DNA of 64,000 nucleotides. Origin: Mucilaginibacter agri. Lineage in GTDB: Bacteria > Bacteroidota > Bacteroidia > Sphingobacteriales > Sphingobacteriaceae. The DNA is taken from assembly GCF_009928685.1 (NCBI RefSeq), contig NZ_WWEO01000043.1:496001-560000 (forward strand). The letters are read 5' to 3'. Below, in pieces: positions 16,696-24,710 of this stretch; position 1 is the stretch's first letter, and the number at the start of each line of letters is the position of its first letter. The notes under the pieces were generated by a model that did no database searches, was not told the origin of the DNA, and saw only the letters and a list, made by a program, of their open reading frames with translations. Both the position numbers and the translations under genes were made by a program.

Positions 16696-16723
16696 AAAGG
16701 GATGATCAATTGATCATCCCTTT
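16696..16723 (-). terminator. Perfect palindromic terminator of the DPP gene
   Basis: A perfect palindrome AAAGGGATGATC...GATCATCCCTTT, followed on the minus strand by a T run. It lies directly after the stop of the DPP gene. Confidence 0.88.
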
Positions 16724-16729
16724 CTGTTA

Positions 16730-19090
16730 TTATCTCATCATCCGTTCCTCACCGTTGCGTGGGTCAGGTTTTGTTTTGAGAAGGTAATCGTAAGGTGTTT
16801 CGGCACCTAACAGGTTTTTAACGAAGTAATCCCAACGGCGGCGCATCATGTATGGGCCGTAAGTTCCGTAGCCATGCGGGCTGTTAGGGAATATCACAAG
16901 GTCGAAGCTTTTGTTTGCTTTTTCCAAAGCTTCTGCAACTAATAATGTGTTTTGCGGAGGTACGTTGTTGTCCATTAAACCATGAGCTAGCATCAGTTTA
17001 CCTTTCAGGTTTTTAGCATAGTTTTGGTTGGCTTGCGCTTCGTAGTTAGATACGCCATCGGCATTGTTAACTAATAGGCCGTCATAGCGTTCGCCCCAAT
17101 CGTCCTCGTAGTTACGGTTGTCGTGGTTACCCGATTCGGAGATACCAACCTTAAAGAAATCAGGGTAACGGAACATAGCGGTCGCAGTAGCGAAACCACC
17201 ACCAGAGTGACCCCAGATACCAACACGTGTGGTGTCCATATAAGCATTTTTGCCCGCCAGTTGTTTGATAGCTGTGATCTGATCCGGAATAGTGTTTTCG
17301 GCCATGTTACCGTAGCTCATGTCGTGGAAAGCTTTTGAGCGCCAAGGGTTGCTGGTACCTTCTAACACAACCACCACAAAGCCTAATTCTGCCAATGCCT
17401 GGTTATCGCCACGTGATGCAGCGAACGACCAGCTACCCACGCTGCCACCTTGCGGACCTGGATAGATATAATCAATAACCGGATATTTCTTACTTGGATC
17501 TAAATGAGTAGGGGTAAACATTAAACCATAAAGGTCTGTTTTGCCATCATGCGCTTTAACAGTGATCGGGGTAACTGGTTTCCAACCGGTTGCTTGTAAA
17601 CGGCTAATGTCAGTTTTCTCTAAAGTAGAGATCAGCTTACCATCAATACTACGCAGTACGCTAACAGAAGGAACATCCGGTTTAGAATAGCTGTCTACAA
17701 AATAAGTACCTGCCGGCGAAAGGGTAACCTGGTGGTTGCCTTCTTCTGGGGTTAAAATGGTAAAATGTTTACCGTCTAAAGTTGCTTTGCAAAGCTCGGT
17801 AAAGTATGGATTGGTTTTATCCAAACCATCGGCCAGGAAGTATACTTCGCGTTTTTTCTCATCAACCTTCAGCAGTTTGGTTATCATCCAATCGCCTTTG
17901 GTAATTTGGTTTTTAAGCTTGCCTGTTTTGCTGTCGTACAGATACAGGTGTCCCCAGTTATCACGTTCTGAATACCAGATAATCTCGTTGCTTTTGGCTA
18001 GATAGCGCCAGTTAACACCACCTTGACCAGATTCGAATTGGGTAGCTACGGTTTCTTCAAATATTTCGCGCACGGCACCGGTTGCGGCATCAGCTATACG
18101 CACTTTCTCTTGTTTGTGATCGCGTGACGTAGATACGAAGGCCAATTGAGAAGCATCAGCATTCCAGTCCACATCGTTTAAGGTAGTACCCGATGCAATA
18201 TCATCACTCAGCGTACTGCGATGCGGATCGGCAGGTACTTGCAGTTCGATAACTTTAGGCTCATCAACATTAATGATCACGCGTTTGATCATGGCAACGT
18301 CTTTATCTCCGGGCAAAGCATATTTCCAGGCTTTAAGTTCCGGGTGGCCTACTTTAGTGCTAACCAGGTACATTTCGCCAACGTTGCGCTCGTCTTGTTT
18401 AAAGGTAGCTATCTTCTTAGAGTCTGGCGACCACAACAAAATTGCGGCGTCGCTGCTTTTCCAGCCAGCGTTGTCAGTAGCGTAGCCAAAATCTTTAACA
18501 CCATCTGTAGTTAATTGGGTTGTTTTATTGGTTGCAACATCGCGAACCCAAAGGTTGTATTCTTTTATAAACGCGGCTTTTTTGCCGTCTGGAGATAAGG
18601 TTTCGGGAGTTTTGCCCATGCCTCTGCCTCCGCGGCCGCCTGCTGTTTCTATTTTAGAATGATCTTCTGTAAGCTGGTAGCTTGTCAGGTCGCACTTCCA
18701 TTGTTTATCTCCTACCTTAAAAATAATGGCTTTGCCATCTGCGGTGTAATTGATAGTTTGAAAAGGCAGCATCAAAGCTGTATATTTTTTACCATCTGCG
18801 GCAGATAAGGCGTCGGCTACTTTTTGTTGATCGAAAGCGGCAGAACGAGCGCCGGTAGCAGGGTTTACCAGTAAAAATTCGCTGCCTTTTGCGTTAAGGT
18901 CGCGAAACCAAAACTTATCTCCAGGTAGCCAGTTGGGGCGTACACTGCTGTGGTCAATAAAAGGTTCGGTGTTATAACTCAGCATACTTTCGGCACGGGC
19001 GTAATCGCTGGCCGATAATGCTGTACCTTGCTGCGCGTGTGCAGCAAGTACCGCCGCCGAAGCTAAAGCGGTAAGTAAGAATTTGTTCAT
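16730..19090 (-). CDS. Dipeptidyl peptidase IV-type serine peptidase, S9 family
   Basis: A 786-residue exported peptidase. The signal peptide is MNKFLLTALASAAVLAAHA. An N-terminal eight-bladed-type beta propeller (DPP IV N domain; LLWSPDSKKIATFKQDERNV, LAFVSTSRDHKQEKVRIAD) precedes an alpha/beta hydrolase with the triad Ser629 in GHSGGG, Asp707 in GLMDNN and His739 in SPHGYG. DPP IV enzymes release N-terminal X-Pro dipeptides in the periplasm. The nucleophile elbow is GHSGGG rather than the common GWSYGG, so substrate preference may differ. Monocistronic with its own terminator. Confidence 0.92.
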   Translation of the reverse strand: MNKFLLTALASAAVLAAHAQQGTALSASDYARAESMLSYNTEPFIDHSSVRPNWLPGDKFWFRDLNAKGSEFLLVNPATGARSAAFDQQKVADALSAADGKKYTALMLPFQTINYTADGKAIIFKVGDKQWKCDLTSYQLTEDHSKIETAGGRGGRGMGKTPETLSPDGKKAAFIKEYNLWVRDVATNKTTQLTTDGVKDFGYATDNAGWKSSDAAILLWSPDSKKIATFKQDERNVGEMYLVSTKVGHPELKAWKYALPGDKDVAMIKRVIINVDEPKVIELQVPADPHRSTLSDDIASGTTLNDVDWNADASQLAFVSTSRDHKQEKVRIADAATGAVREIFEETVATQFESGQGGVNWRYLAKSNEIIWYSERDNWGHLYLYDSKTGKLKNQITKGDWMITKLLKVDEKKREVYFLADGLDKTNPYFTELCKATLDGKHFTILTPEEGNHQVTLSPAGTYFVDSYSKPDVPSVSVLRSIDGKLISTLEKTDISRLQATGWKPVTPITVKAHDGKTDLYGLMFTPTHLDPSKKYPVIDYIYPGPQGGSVGSWSFAASRGDNQALAELGFVVVVLEGTSNPWRSKAFHDMSYGNMAENTIPDQITAIKQLAGKNAYMDTTRVGIWGHSGGGFATATAMFRYPDFFKVGISESGNHDNRNYEDDWGERYDGLLVNNADGVSNYEAQANQNYAKNLKGKLMLAHGLMDNNVPPQNTLLVAEALEKANKSFDLVIFPNSPHGYGTYGPYMMRRRWDYFVKNLLGAETPYDYLLKTKPDPRNGEERMMR

Positions 19091-19221
19091 TTTTAAACTT
19101 GCGGTTTTTTGGGGGTCTTAAATTTTTGCAAAATAATGTTTTTCAAGTATAAAAATATTATAGCAGGTAGCGCCATATGGCTGTCGTGTTGCACAAAGTT
19201 GTTACAGAGCGCAAATAAAAA

Positions 19222-19253
19222 AAGCCCACAGATATTTAAATATCTGTGGGCTT
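19222..19253 (-). terminator. Terminator of the DUF4920 gene
   Basis: Perfect 16-bp arms starting AAGCCCACAGATATTT, flanked by A/T runs. It lies 24 nt after the DUF4920 stop on the minus strand. Confidence 0.85.
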
Positions 19254-19276
19254 CGAAATTTCTTATTTTAAGAGTA

Positions 19277-19750
19277 TTATTTAACTACTAAAACGCCATC
19301 GGCCATTATAGAGATGTCCTTTTTAGGCTGATTTATGGCAGCAATTTCTTCTTTGCTTTTACCGGCATCGGCAGCGTAATGTTTTAGGCTGGCCACCGAA
19401 GTTTCGCTCATTTTGGCTTTGCCTTCAACTACTACCGTTTTGCCAACTATGTTTTGCGGCATAAAATAAGCATAGTCTGTAAACTGAACCATAATTGGCG
19501 AACCATTGGCTTGCGAGAGCTTCATAAAACAGCCTTTCTTTTTACAAACCTCAACAACGGTCCCAGTAATTTTACCGTTGTAAACGGAGTCGGTATTTAG
19601 GGTTTGGTTAAGCGCCTCGGTATTTAAAGCGTTATCGGCAGTAACAGTTTTGCCGTAAGTAACGCCAGCATTGGCAGGGGTAATGGTGCTTTGAGCAAAT
19701 GCCACGGCAGTAAAGCACAAGCCTAACATAAATAATACAACGGTTTTCAT
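19277..19750 (-). CDS. DUF4920 family exported protein
   Basis: A 157-residue protein with signal peptide MKTVVLFMLGLCFTAVAFAQ. The rest matches DUF4920: GVTYGKTV, KITGTVVEVCKKKGCFMKL, IMVQFTDYAYFMPQNIVGKTVVVEGKA and SVASLKHYAADAGKS. The paired Cys of VCKKKGC and the OB-like strand pattern hint at metal binding or a redox role, but no function is established. The family is mostly found in Bacteroidota and is expected in the periplasm. Monocistronic with its own terminator. Confidence 0.88.
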   Translation of the reverse strand: MKTVVLFMLGLCFTAVAFAQSTITPANAGVTYGKTVTADNALNTEALNQTLNTDSVYNGKITGTVVEVCKKKGCFMKLSQANGSPIMVQFTDYAYFMPQNIVGKTVVVEGKAKMSETSVASLKHYAADAGKSKEEIAAINQPKKDISIMADGVLVVK

Positions 19751-19836
19751 TTATTGTTAAAGTGTTTTATGGCAGGGGTACTAAAGCGAAGATAATACTT
19801 TTCGCCTAATTAGAATCATTTTAAATAAGATAGTTC

Positions 19837-22800
19837 TTAATTGTCATTATCATCGGCCGTGCCTTGCAACTCGTCTTCTTTTTTGCCATTGCCTACGCGG
19901 ATGCGCGGTTTATCCTGTGTGCCGGTAATAGTCATCGGTATGCCGATGATGCCCAGCGGCGGTAACCCCAACCTAAATTTAAGGTTCAATGATTTGTTCA
20001 ATCCTACCTGGCCTTCAAACCGCGCCCTGAAACCAGCCATACGCATTTTGGTACGTTCTATGGTGATGATATTATTGGCGATGGTAGTTTTAAGCTCTAC
20101 TTTAGAAACATCGGGGTTTTTAGAAATGCTGTCTTTGCCGGTGCTTTTGCCCATGGCGTTAAACAGTTTAAAGCCTTTCATTTTGAGTTGCTTGGCCGAT
20201 AGCACCCCGCCACCTTTAAGCGATGGATAAACAGGCTGCATGTTAGCGTTGAGGCGTCCGCTTAGTTTATAGTCTAACGATACCAGTCCCTCAGCACTTG
20301 CCGCCGAAGTGGCCATATCATGAAATAGTTTGATTTGGTTATATGCCTTTTTAATATCAAAATCTGTTGCGCTGATGTGGTAATTAAAAAATGCTTTCTG
20401 CGGACTGGTGCTGGTATAATCAGCATCCATTGCTATTGGCGCACCTATTAAATTAAAGCCGGTTTGTTTAAGGTTGATGGCGCCATTGTTGATAGTCATT
20501 TGGCTTTTGGCGTCTTTAATAATCAGCCCGTTGTACTTTACCGTTTTAACGTTAGCGGTAAAATTTAAGTCGAGGTTTTTTGGTACCATTACCACGCCCG
20601 TGGCTGTTGTAGTTTTAACTTCATCGGGCTGGCCGCTTGGCGCATAGGCCATAAAATCGTCCACAATCAGTAAGTCGCTGTTGAAATTGAAATCGCCTTT
20701 TAAACTGGCATCCGGTTTAAGGGCATAGTTAATAACATTTGATAACGCGCCGTTTAATACAATTTGCGATTTGCCATAGTGCGCGGTAAACTCGTCAAAC
20801 TGCATTTTGTCTTTGTTAAAACTAAACAAGCCCTTGCTAATGGTAAATGGTTTGGGGAATAACTCGGTTGTAAACGAAACGTTGTTTACCCTTAACGTAC
20901 CTTTATTAGCCAGTTGATCGTAGCGCCCGGCTGTTACATCGCTTTGCTTACCTTTTAACGATACATTGGCGGCAATAGTACCGTTAACATCGTACCCTTT
21001 CAGCGCAAAAACTTTGTAGATTTTGCCCACATTGATAATGCCCTTTGAGTAAATATTATATTCCAGATTACTGAAATTATGCAGGTTGGCCTTCAGCATA
21101 AAAGGTTCACCCTCAAACTCAAAGGAGATAGGCTTAATGATAATCTTTGTGCCCCCAACTGTGCCAGTGTTGTTAACTACATTAGCATTAACCTGTATTT
21201 TCTCTATCGGGTGCGGATAGTATTTGGTTTTGATGCTACCATCAGCCACTTTAAAATTCGCGACTGTTAGTGGAAAGTGTTTTTTTGCAGGAATATAATT
21301 GCCTTTGCTGGTTAAGTCCACATCGAGGTTGCCTTTTAAATCAACGCCGAGTGTATCAATAGGGTAGAATTTTTTAACATCGTCCAGGTTGAACTTAGTC
21401 TTCAGTTGGGCATCGATAGGGAAATCTGCCGCGTTTGCCAATTTAAAGTAGCCTTTAATGTAGTTATCGAGCAAGGTGGCGTTAATGTTATCCATTGCCA
21501 GGCTCACGTGTTTGTAATTATGATCGGGGCAGCTGGCGTTTACATTAAAGCTAATATTACTTAAGGCCTGCGGCATGCCTGCATATTTGAAATAACCATT
21601 GCTGAATGTTGACCTGAGGGTAAACTTCGGGATACTGGTAATTACCGTGTCTCTACGTTTTCTTAAGCCACCGGTTATTTGCACATTTTTGGCGTATTTA
21701 CCTTCGGCCAGCAGGTGCAAAGAGTAGCGGCCTTTTACATCAATGGGTTTTACGCCGAAAGCCTTGTCCCATTGCTCCAGATCTAGTTCGGTATTAATGC
21801 GGGCATAAATGTCTGGCTCTTTAACACCCTTTACCCTGATAATAGAACTGAAATAGTCTTTACCGATATTGAAGTAAATAGAATCGACATTCACATACAA
21901 ACTGTCGGGATTTAAACCCGGTAAACTGGTTTGAAAATTAAGGTATAGATTTTTAACCGGTGCTGGCGCTTGCTTATTAGCTACAAAACCATTGCGTACC
22001 TTAAAATTCATGCTGAGGTTGGGCATCGTCTTAGTGGCCGCAATGTATTTACCTATCAACGATACCTGCAGGTTACCAATTCCGTCAACGGAAGTGTTGG
22101 CGAGCATTTTTTGGTATTCGGCCGGCATGGCGGTAAACATATCGGTTAGTTTGGCGTCGTGCGTATCAACCTTAAAGTCCATGTCATAGCCATCTTTCAA
22201 GAACTCAAAGCGGCCTTTGAATTGCACGGGTAGCTGATTGATACGCAGATCGTTTTTCTGAAAAATAAAGGCCAGCGATTTGGTATTGATGCGGGTAACC
22301 AGATCGGCGTTTACCTTTTTAGATAGGATATAAGGTTGGTGATTATAATAAAAGTCAACTGAAGCTATTTCGGTGTGGGTATGCAGGTCAAAAATATCTT
22401 TAGTAAGATCGCCGCTACCCTGATAATTAAAGTCGCGGGCATTGATCCTCATCGGCAACGATTGGTCGTTGTACACCAGCCTGCTTTTCTCAATCAGAAT
22501 TTGCTTGATGCCTAAGGAAGCCCCGCTTGTATCGGCCGGATTTTCTGAGCTCTGTTTGCCGGGTTTGTAGATATCATAGTTAGGTTTACCGCTGCTATCA
22601 ACCTGTATGTTGATGAAAGCGTTGCTTAGATAGATTTTATCGATAGTTATCTTCTGCTGAAAAACCGACGAAAGATCGATGCCCAGCGAAAGTTCTTTGG
22701 TGGCCACCAGCGTATCGTTTTGAAACGGCGCACTGCCTTTCAAGTTTACATCGTAAAGGGTCAGCGTAAGTGCAGGGAAATGCTTGAAGAACGACAGGCC

Positions 22801-22977
22801 AGTGCCCGAAAACGCAATGTTACCGTTAATGTTGCCGTTGGCCCAGCCCTGTATTTTTTTGGTAATAGTTTGCGGAAACAGCGTTGGCAGTAAAAATATG
22901 ATCAGTATGAGGCCCGCTAAAGTAATTCCGGTTATTTTAAGGGTTTTGATCAAAACCCTTTTTACTGATGATGCCAT
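19837..22977 (-). CDS. AsmA-like large envelope protein
   Basis: A 1046-residue protein with one N-terminal membrane helix (about 11-31, LKITGITLAGLILIIFLLP) and a very long beta-rich periplasmic body. The start LPTLFPQTITKKIQGWANGNINGNIAFSGTGLSFFKHFPALTLTLYDVNLKGSAPF is typical of Bacteroidota AsmA proteins, and the AsmA C-terminal part is near 850-980. AsmA-like proteins form long groove structures thought to move phospholipids between the two membranes; whether this paralogue does so is inference. The C-terminus is acidic (KKEDELQGTADDNDN). It is a single gene; its start, preceded by several stops, follows the membrane helix rule. Confidence 0.85.
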   Translation of the reverse strand: MASSVKRVLIKTLKITGITLAGLILIIFLLPTLFPQTITKKIQGWANGNINGNIAFSGTGLSFFKHFPALTLTLYDVNLKGSAPFQNDTLVATKELSLGIDLSSVFQQKITIDKIYLSNAFINIQVDSSGKPNYDIYKPGKQSSENPADTSGASLGIKQILIEKSRLVYNDQSLPMRINARDFNYQGSGDLTKDIFDLHTHTEIASVDFYYNHQPYILSKKVNADLVTRINTKSLAFIFQKNDLRINQLPVQFKGRFEFLKDGYDMDFKVDTHDAKLTDMFTAMPAEYQKMLANTSVDGIGNLQVSLIGKYIAATKTMPNLSMNFKVRNGFVANKQAPAPVKNLYLNFQTSLPGLNPDSLYVNVDSIYFNIGKDYFSSIIRVKGVKEPDIYARINTELDLEQWDKAFGVKPIDVKGRYSLHLLAEGKYAKNVQITGGLRKRRDTVITSIPKFTLRSTFSNGYFKYAGMPQALSNISFNVNASCPDHNYKHVSLAMDNINATLLDNYIKGYFKLANAADFPIDAQLKTKFNLDDVKKFYPIDTLGVDLKGNLDVDLTSKGNYIPAKKHFPLTVANFKVADGSIKTKYYPHPIEKIQVNANVVNNTGTVGGTKIIIKPISFEFEGEPFMLKANLHNFSNLEYNIYSKGIINVGKIYKVFALKGYDVNGTIAANVSLKGKQSDVTAGRYDQLANKGTLRVNNVSFTTELFPKPFTISKGLFSFNKDKMQFDEFTAHYGKSQIVLNGALSNVINYALKPDASLKGDFNFNSDLLIVDDFMAYAPSGQPDEVKTTTATGVVMVPKNLDLNFTANVKTVKYNGLIIKDAKSQMTINNGAINLKQTGFNLIGAPIAMDADYTSTSPQKAFFNYHISATDFDIKKAYNQIKLFHDMATSAASAEGLVSLDYKLSGRLNANMQPVYPSLKGGGVLSAKQLKMKGFKLFNAMGKSTGKDSISKNPDVSKVELKTTIANNIITIERTKMRMAGFRARFEGQVGLNKSLNLKFRLGLPPLGIIGIPMTITGTQDKPRIRVGNGKKEDELQGTADDNDN

Positions 22978-23202
22978 TAATGATAGTTAAGGTGGATCGG
23001 AAACAAAGCTTCGTCGCTTACAAAATTAAGCAATTATGCCTGTGCTTTACAACTTTAACATGTATAAGATCATTTTTTAACCGCTGGGATAAAGTCGATA
23101 ATCGATTGTTTTCAGTGGACAATAGGTTTGCCTTTTGATGAATTATGTTTCTGATTAATAAAGCGCATCTACTTAAAGGCAAGATAATAGGGAGTTCAAT
23201 TT

Positions 23203-23424
23203 TTATGTCTTCAGTGTCTTTTGCTTGTTGCGGAGCATAATTAAGGCTTTGTCTGCACGTACTTTTCGTGTCTCTTCCTGTTTGGCCGAGCCTACCCAAT
23301 CGCAATAGCCCTGTTTATAGGATTTAGATAAGCTCTCGAAAAACTCATTGGCTTCCGGTTCTTTATTCAATAATACTTGCAATTCGGCAGGTGTGCCTTC
23401 AATATGTTCGCCTTTTTTTAGCAT
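23203..23424 (-). CDS. YdeI/OmpD-associated-like short protein
   Basis: A 73-residue protein: MLKKGEHIEGTPAELQVLLNKEP is followed by ANEFFESLSKSYKQGYCDWVGSAKQEETRKVRADKAL. The W-x-SAK-x-EETR..R block is the signature of the bacteriocin-protection YdeI/OmpD-associated domain, here as a minimal version. I choose the ATG at 23424; the frame extends to 23481, but that would overlap the upstream region of the divergent deacetylase gene and adds no conserved sequence. Function unclear. Sometimes such domains are fused to a DUF1801 domain, not here. Confidence 0.75.
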   Translation of the reverse strand: MLKKGEHIEGTPAELQVLLNKEPEANEFFESLSKSYKQGYCDWVGSAKQEETRKVRADKALIMLRNKQKTLKT

Positions 23425-23503
23425 GGTGTGTTTGGGATATTTTATGGAATATAGCGAAAAACTGACAATAGGCTTCAGCAATTTTGTTTACTTCACAATA
23501 CTT

Positions 23504-24706
23504 ATGAAAGTCACAACCTCAATCTTAAGGTTCATTATTTTTCCGGCACTAATCGGATTTAATAATCTTGCTTTTGCAAGTGCCGATACAACGGCTACCA
23601 ACCCGCGGGAGATTTATATCAAAATCAAACTTGCCAAACCATCCGCAGTAAAGGTTACTGCAGCGCCTTTGAAATATAACAAGCACTTTGCCTTTAGTTT
23701 TACGGTAGATGACGGGTACCGCTCAGCTTATTTAACTGCCTTTCCATTGCTGAATGGCGGTAAGGTTAGTGGCCCGTTCCCAGATGAATGGAAGAATGAC
23801 GAAGGTGGAGATGGCGGTATTTCCAAAGGTTTATTTTATTCAGATGGTTGCGGAAACCTCGTGCCTTTTAAAATGGCGGTTGCGCTTAATGCTGCTTCGG
23901 TAGGGGATATGCCGCTGAACAGGGGGCATCTTTCGTGGCCGGAAGTAAAGGAGTTGTACAATGCCGGGTGGGATATCCTGAACCATGGTTACCACCACGC
24001 CACTAAGCATGGTACCGACTACGATACCGAAGTGGCCGAAAATATAAGCTTCGTTAAAAAGCAGTTGGGTTTAACAATGACACAATTTGTTGTGCCCGGT
24101 GGCGAAAGCGACCCAGGCTACGAACATTTATACGAAAAAGCAGCCTTTAAAAATGGCGAACTTGGTGTAGCGTCTATTGGTGGCGTAAGCCCGATAACGA
24201 GAGTTGATGGGGCGGTTAAATTGGACTCGCTTATCCACCAGCGCGATTTTATCTGTAGCCGGAAAGACAATGCAGTAGTCGCCCACGAGTTAAAAATCAT
24301 TGACTCGTTAGTTAAGCAACCTCACCCTGTTTGGTATGATCAGTTTAGTCACGGCGTTGGTAACAGTAACTTGTGGGGAATTAGCCTGCTATTCCCCGAG
24401 TTCAAATATTACATGGCTGCGCTTGCCGACAAATACGGTGTTAAAGGTGCCGACAATATGTGGATGGCCCCATATCAGGAGGTATACGAATACATCTGGC
24501 TGCGCGATCGTATTCGTATCAACACCCAACTAAAGGGGAGTGATTTGCTTATCAAGGTAAGCCTGCCGGCTATCCCGTTTGCTATGCGGCACAAGGCAAT
24601 CAGCTTAAATGTACCGGCATCTTTTACCATACTTTCGCAAAGTAAGGGGTTGAAGGTTACACACGGTTCGAAAGACAAGCACGGGTTAATAAACGTGGAG
24701 TTATAA
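23504..24706 (+). CDS. Exported polysaccharide deacetylase-like protein (NodB homology)
   Basis: A 400-residue protein with signal peptide MKVTTSILRFIIFPALIGFNNLAFA. It carries NodB-homology motifs: FSFTVDDGYRSA (motif 1, the Asp pair) and LNHGYHHATKHG (motif 2, metal His residues), then FVVPGGESDPGYEH. These proteins remove N- or O-acetyl groups from polysaccharides in the periplasm or outside. The C-terminal 60 residues form a small beta domain (INTQLKGSDLLIKVSLPAIPFA). I choose the ATG at 23504; the frame continues 52 residues upstream, but that stretch overlaps the divergent YdeI-like gene and would hide the signal peptide. Confidence 0.8.
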   Translation: MKVTTSILRFIIFPALIGFNNLAFASADTTATNPREIYIKIKLAKPSAVKVTAAPLKYNKHFAFSFTVDDGYRSAYLTAFPLLNGGKVSGPFPDEWKNDEGGDGGISKGLFYSDGCGNLVPFKMAVALNAASVGDMPLNRGHLSWPEVKELYNAGWDILNHGYHHATKHGTDYDTEVAENISFVKKQLGLTMTQFVVPGGESDPGYEHLYEKAAFKNGELGVASIGGVSPITRVDGAVKLDSLIHQRDFICSRKDNAVVAHELKIIDSLVKQPHPVWYDQFSHGVGNSNLWGISLLFPEFKYYMAALADKYGVKGADNMWMAPYQEVYEYIWLRDRIRINTQLKGSDLLIKVSLPAIPFAMRHKAISLNVPASFTILSQSKGLKVTHGSKDKHGLINVEL

Positions 24707-24710
24707 TAAT

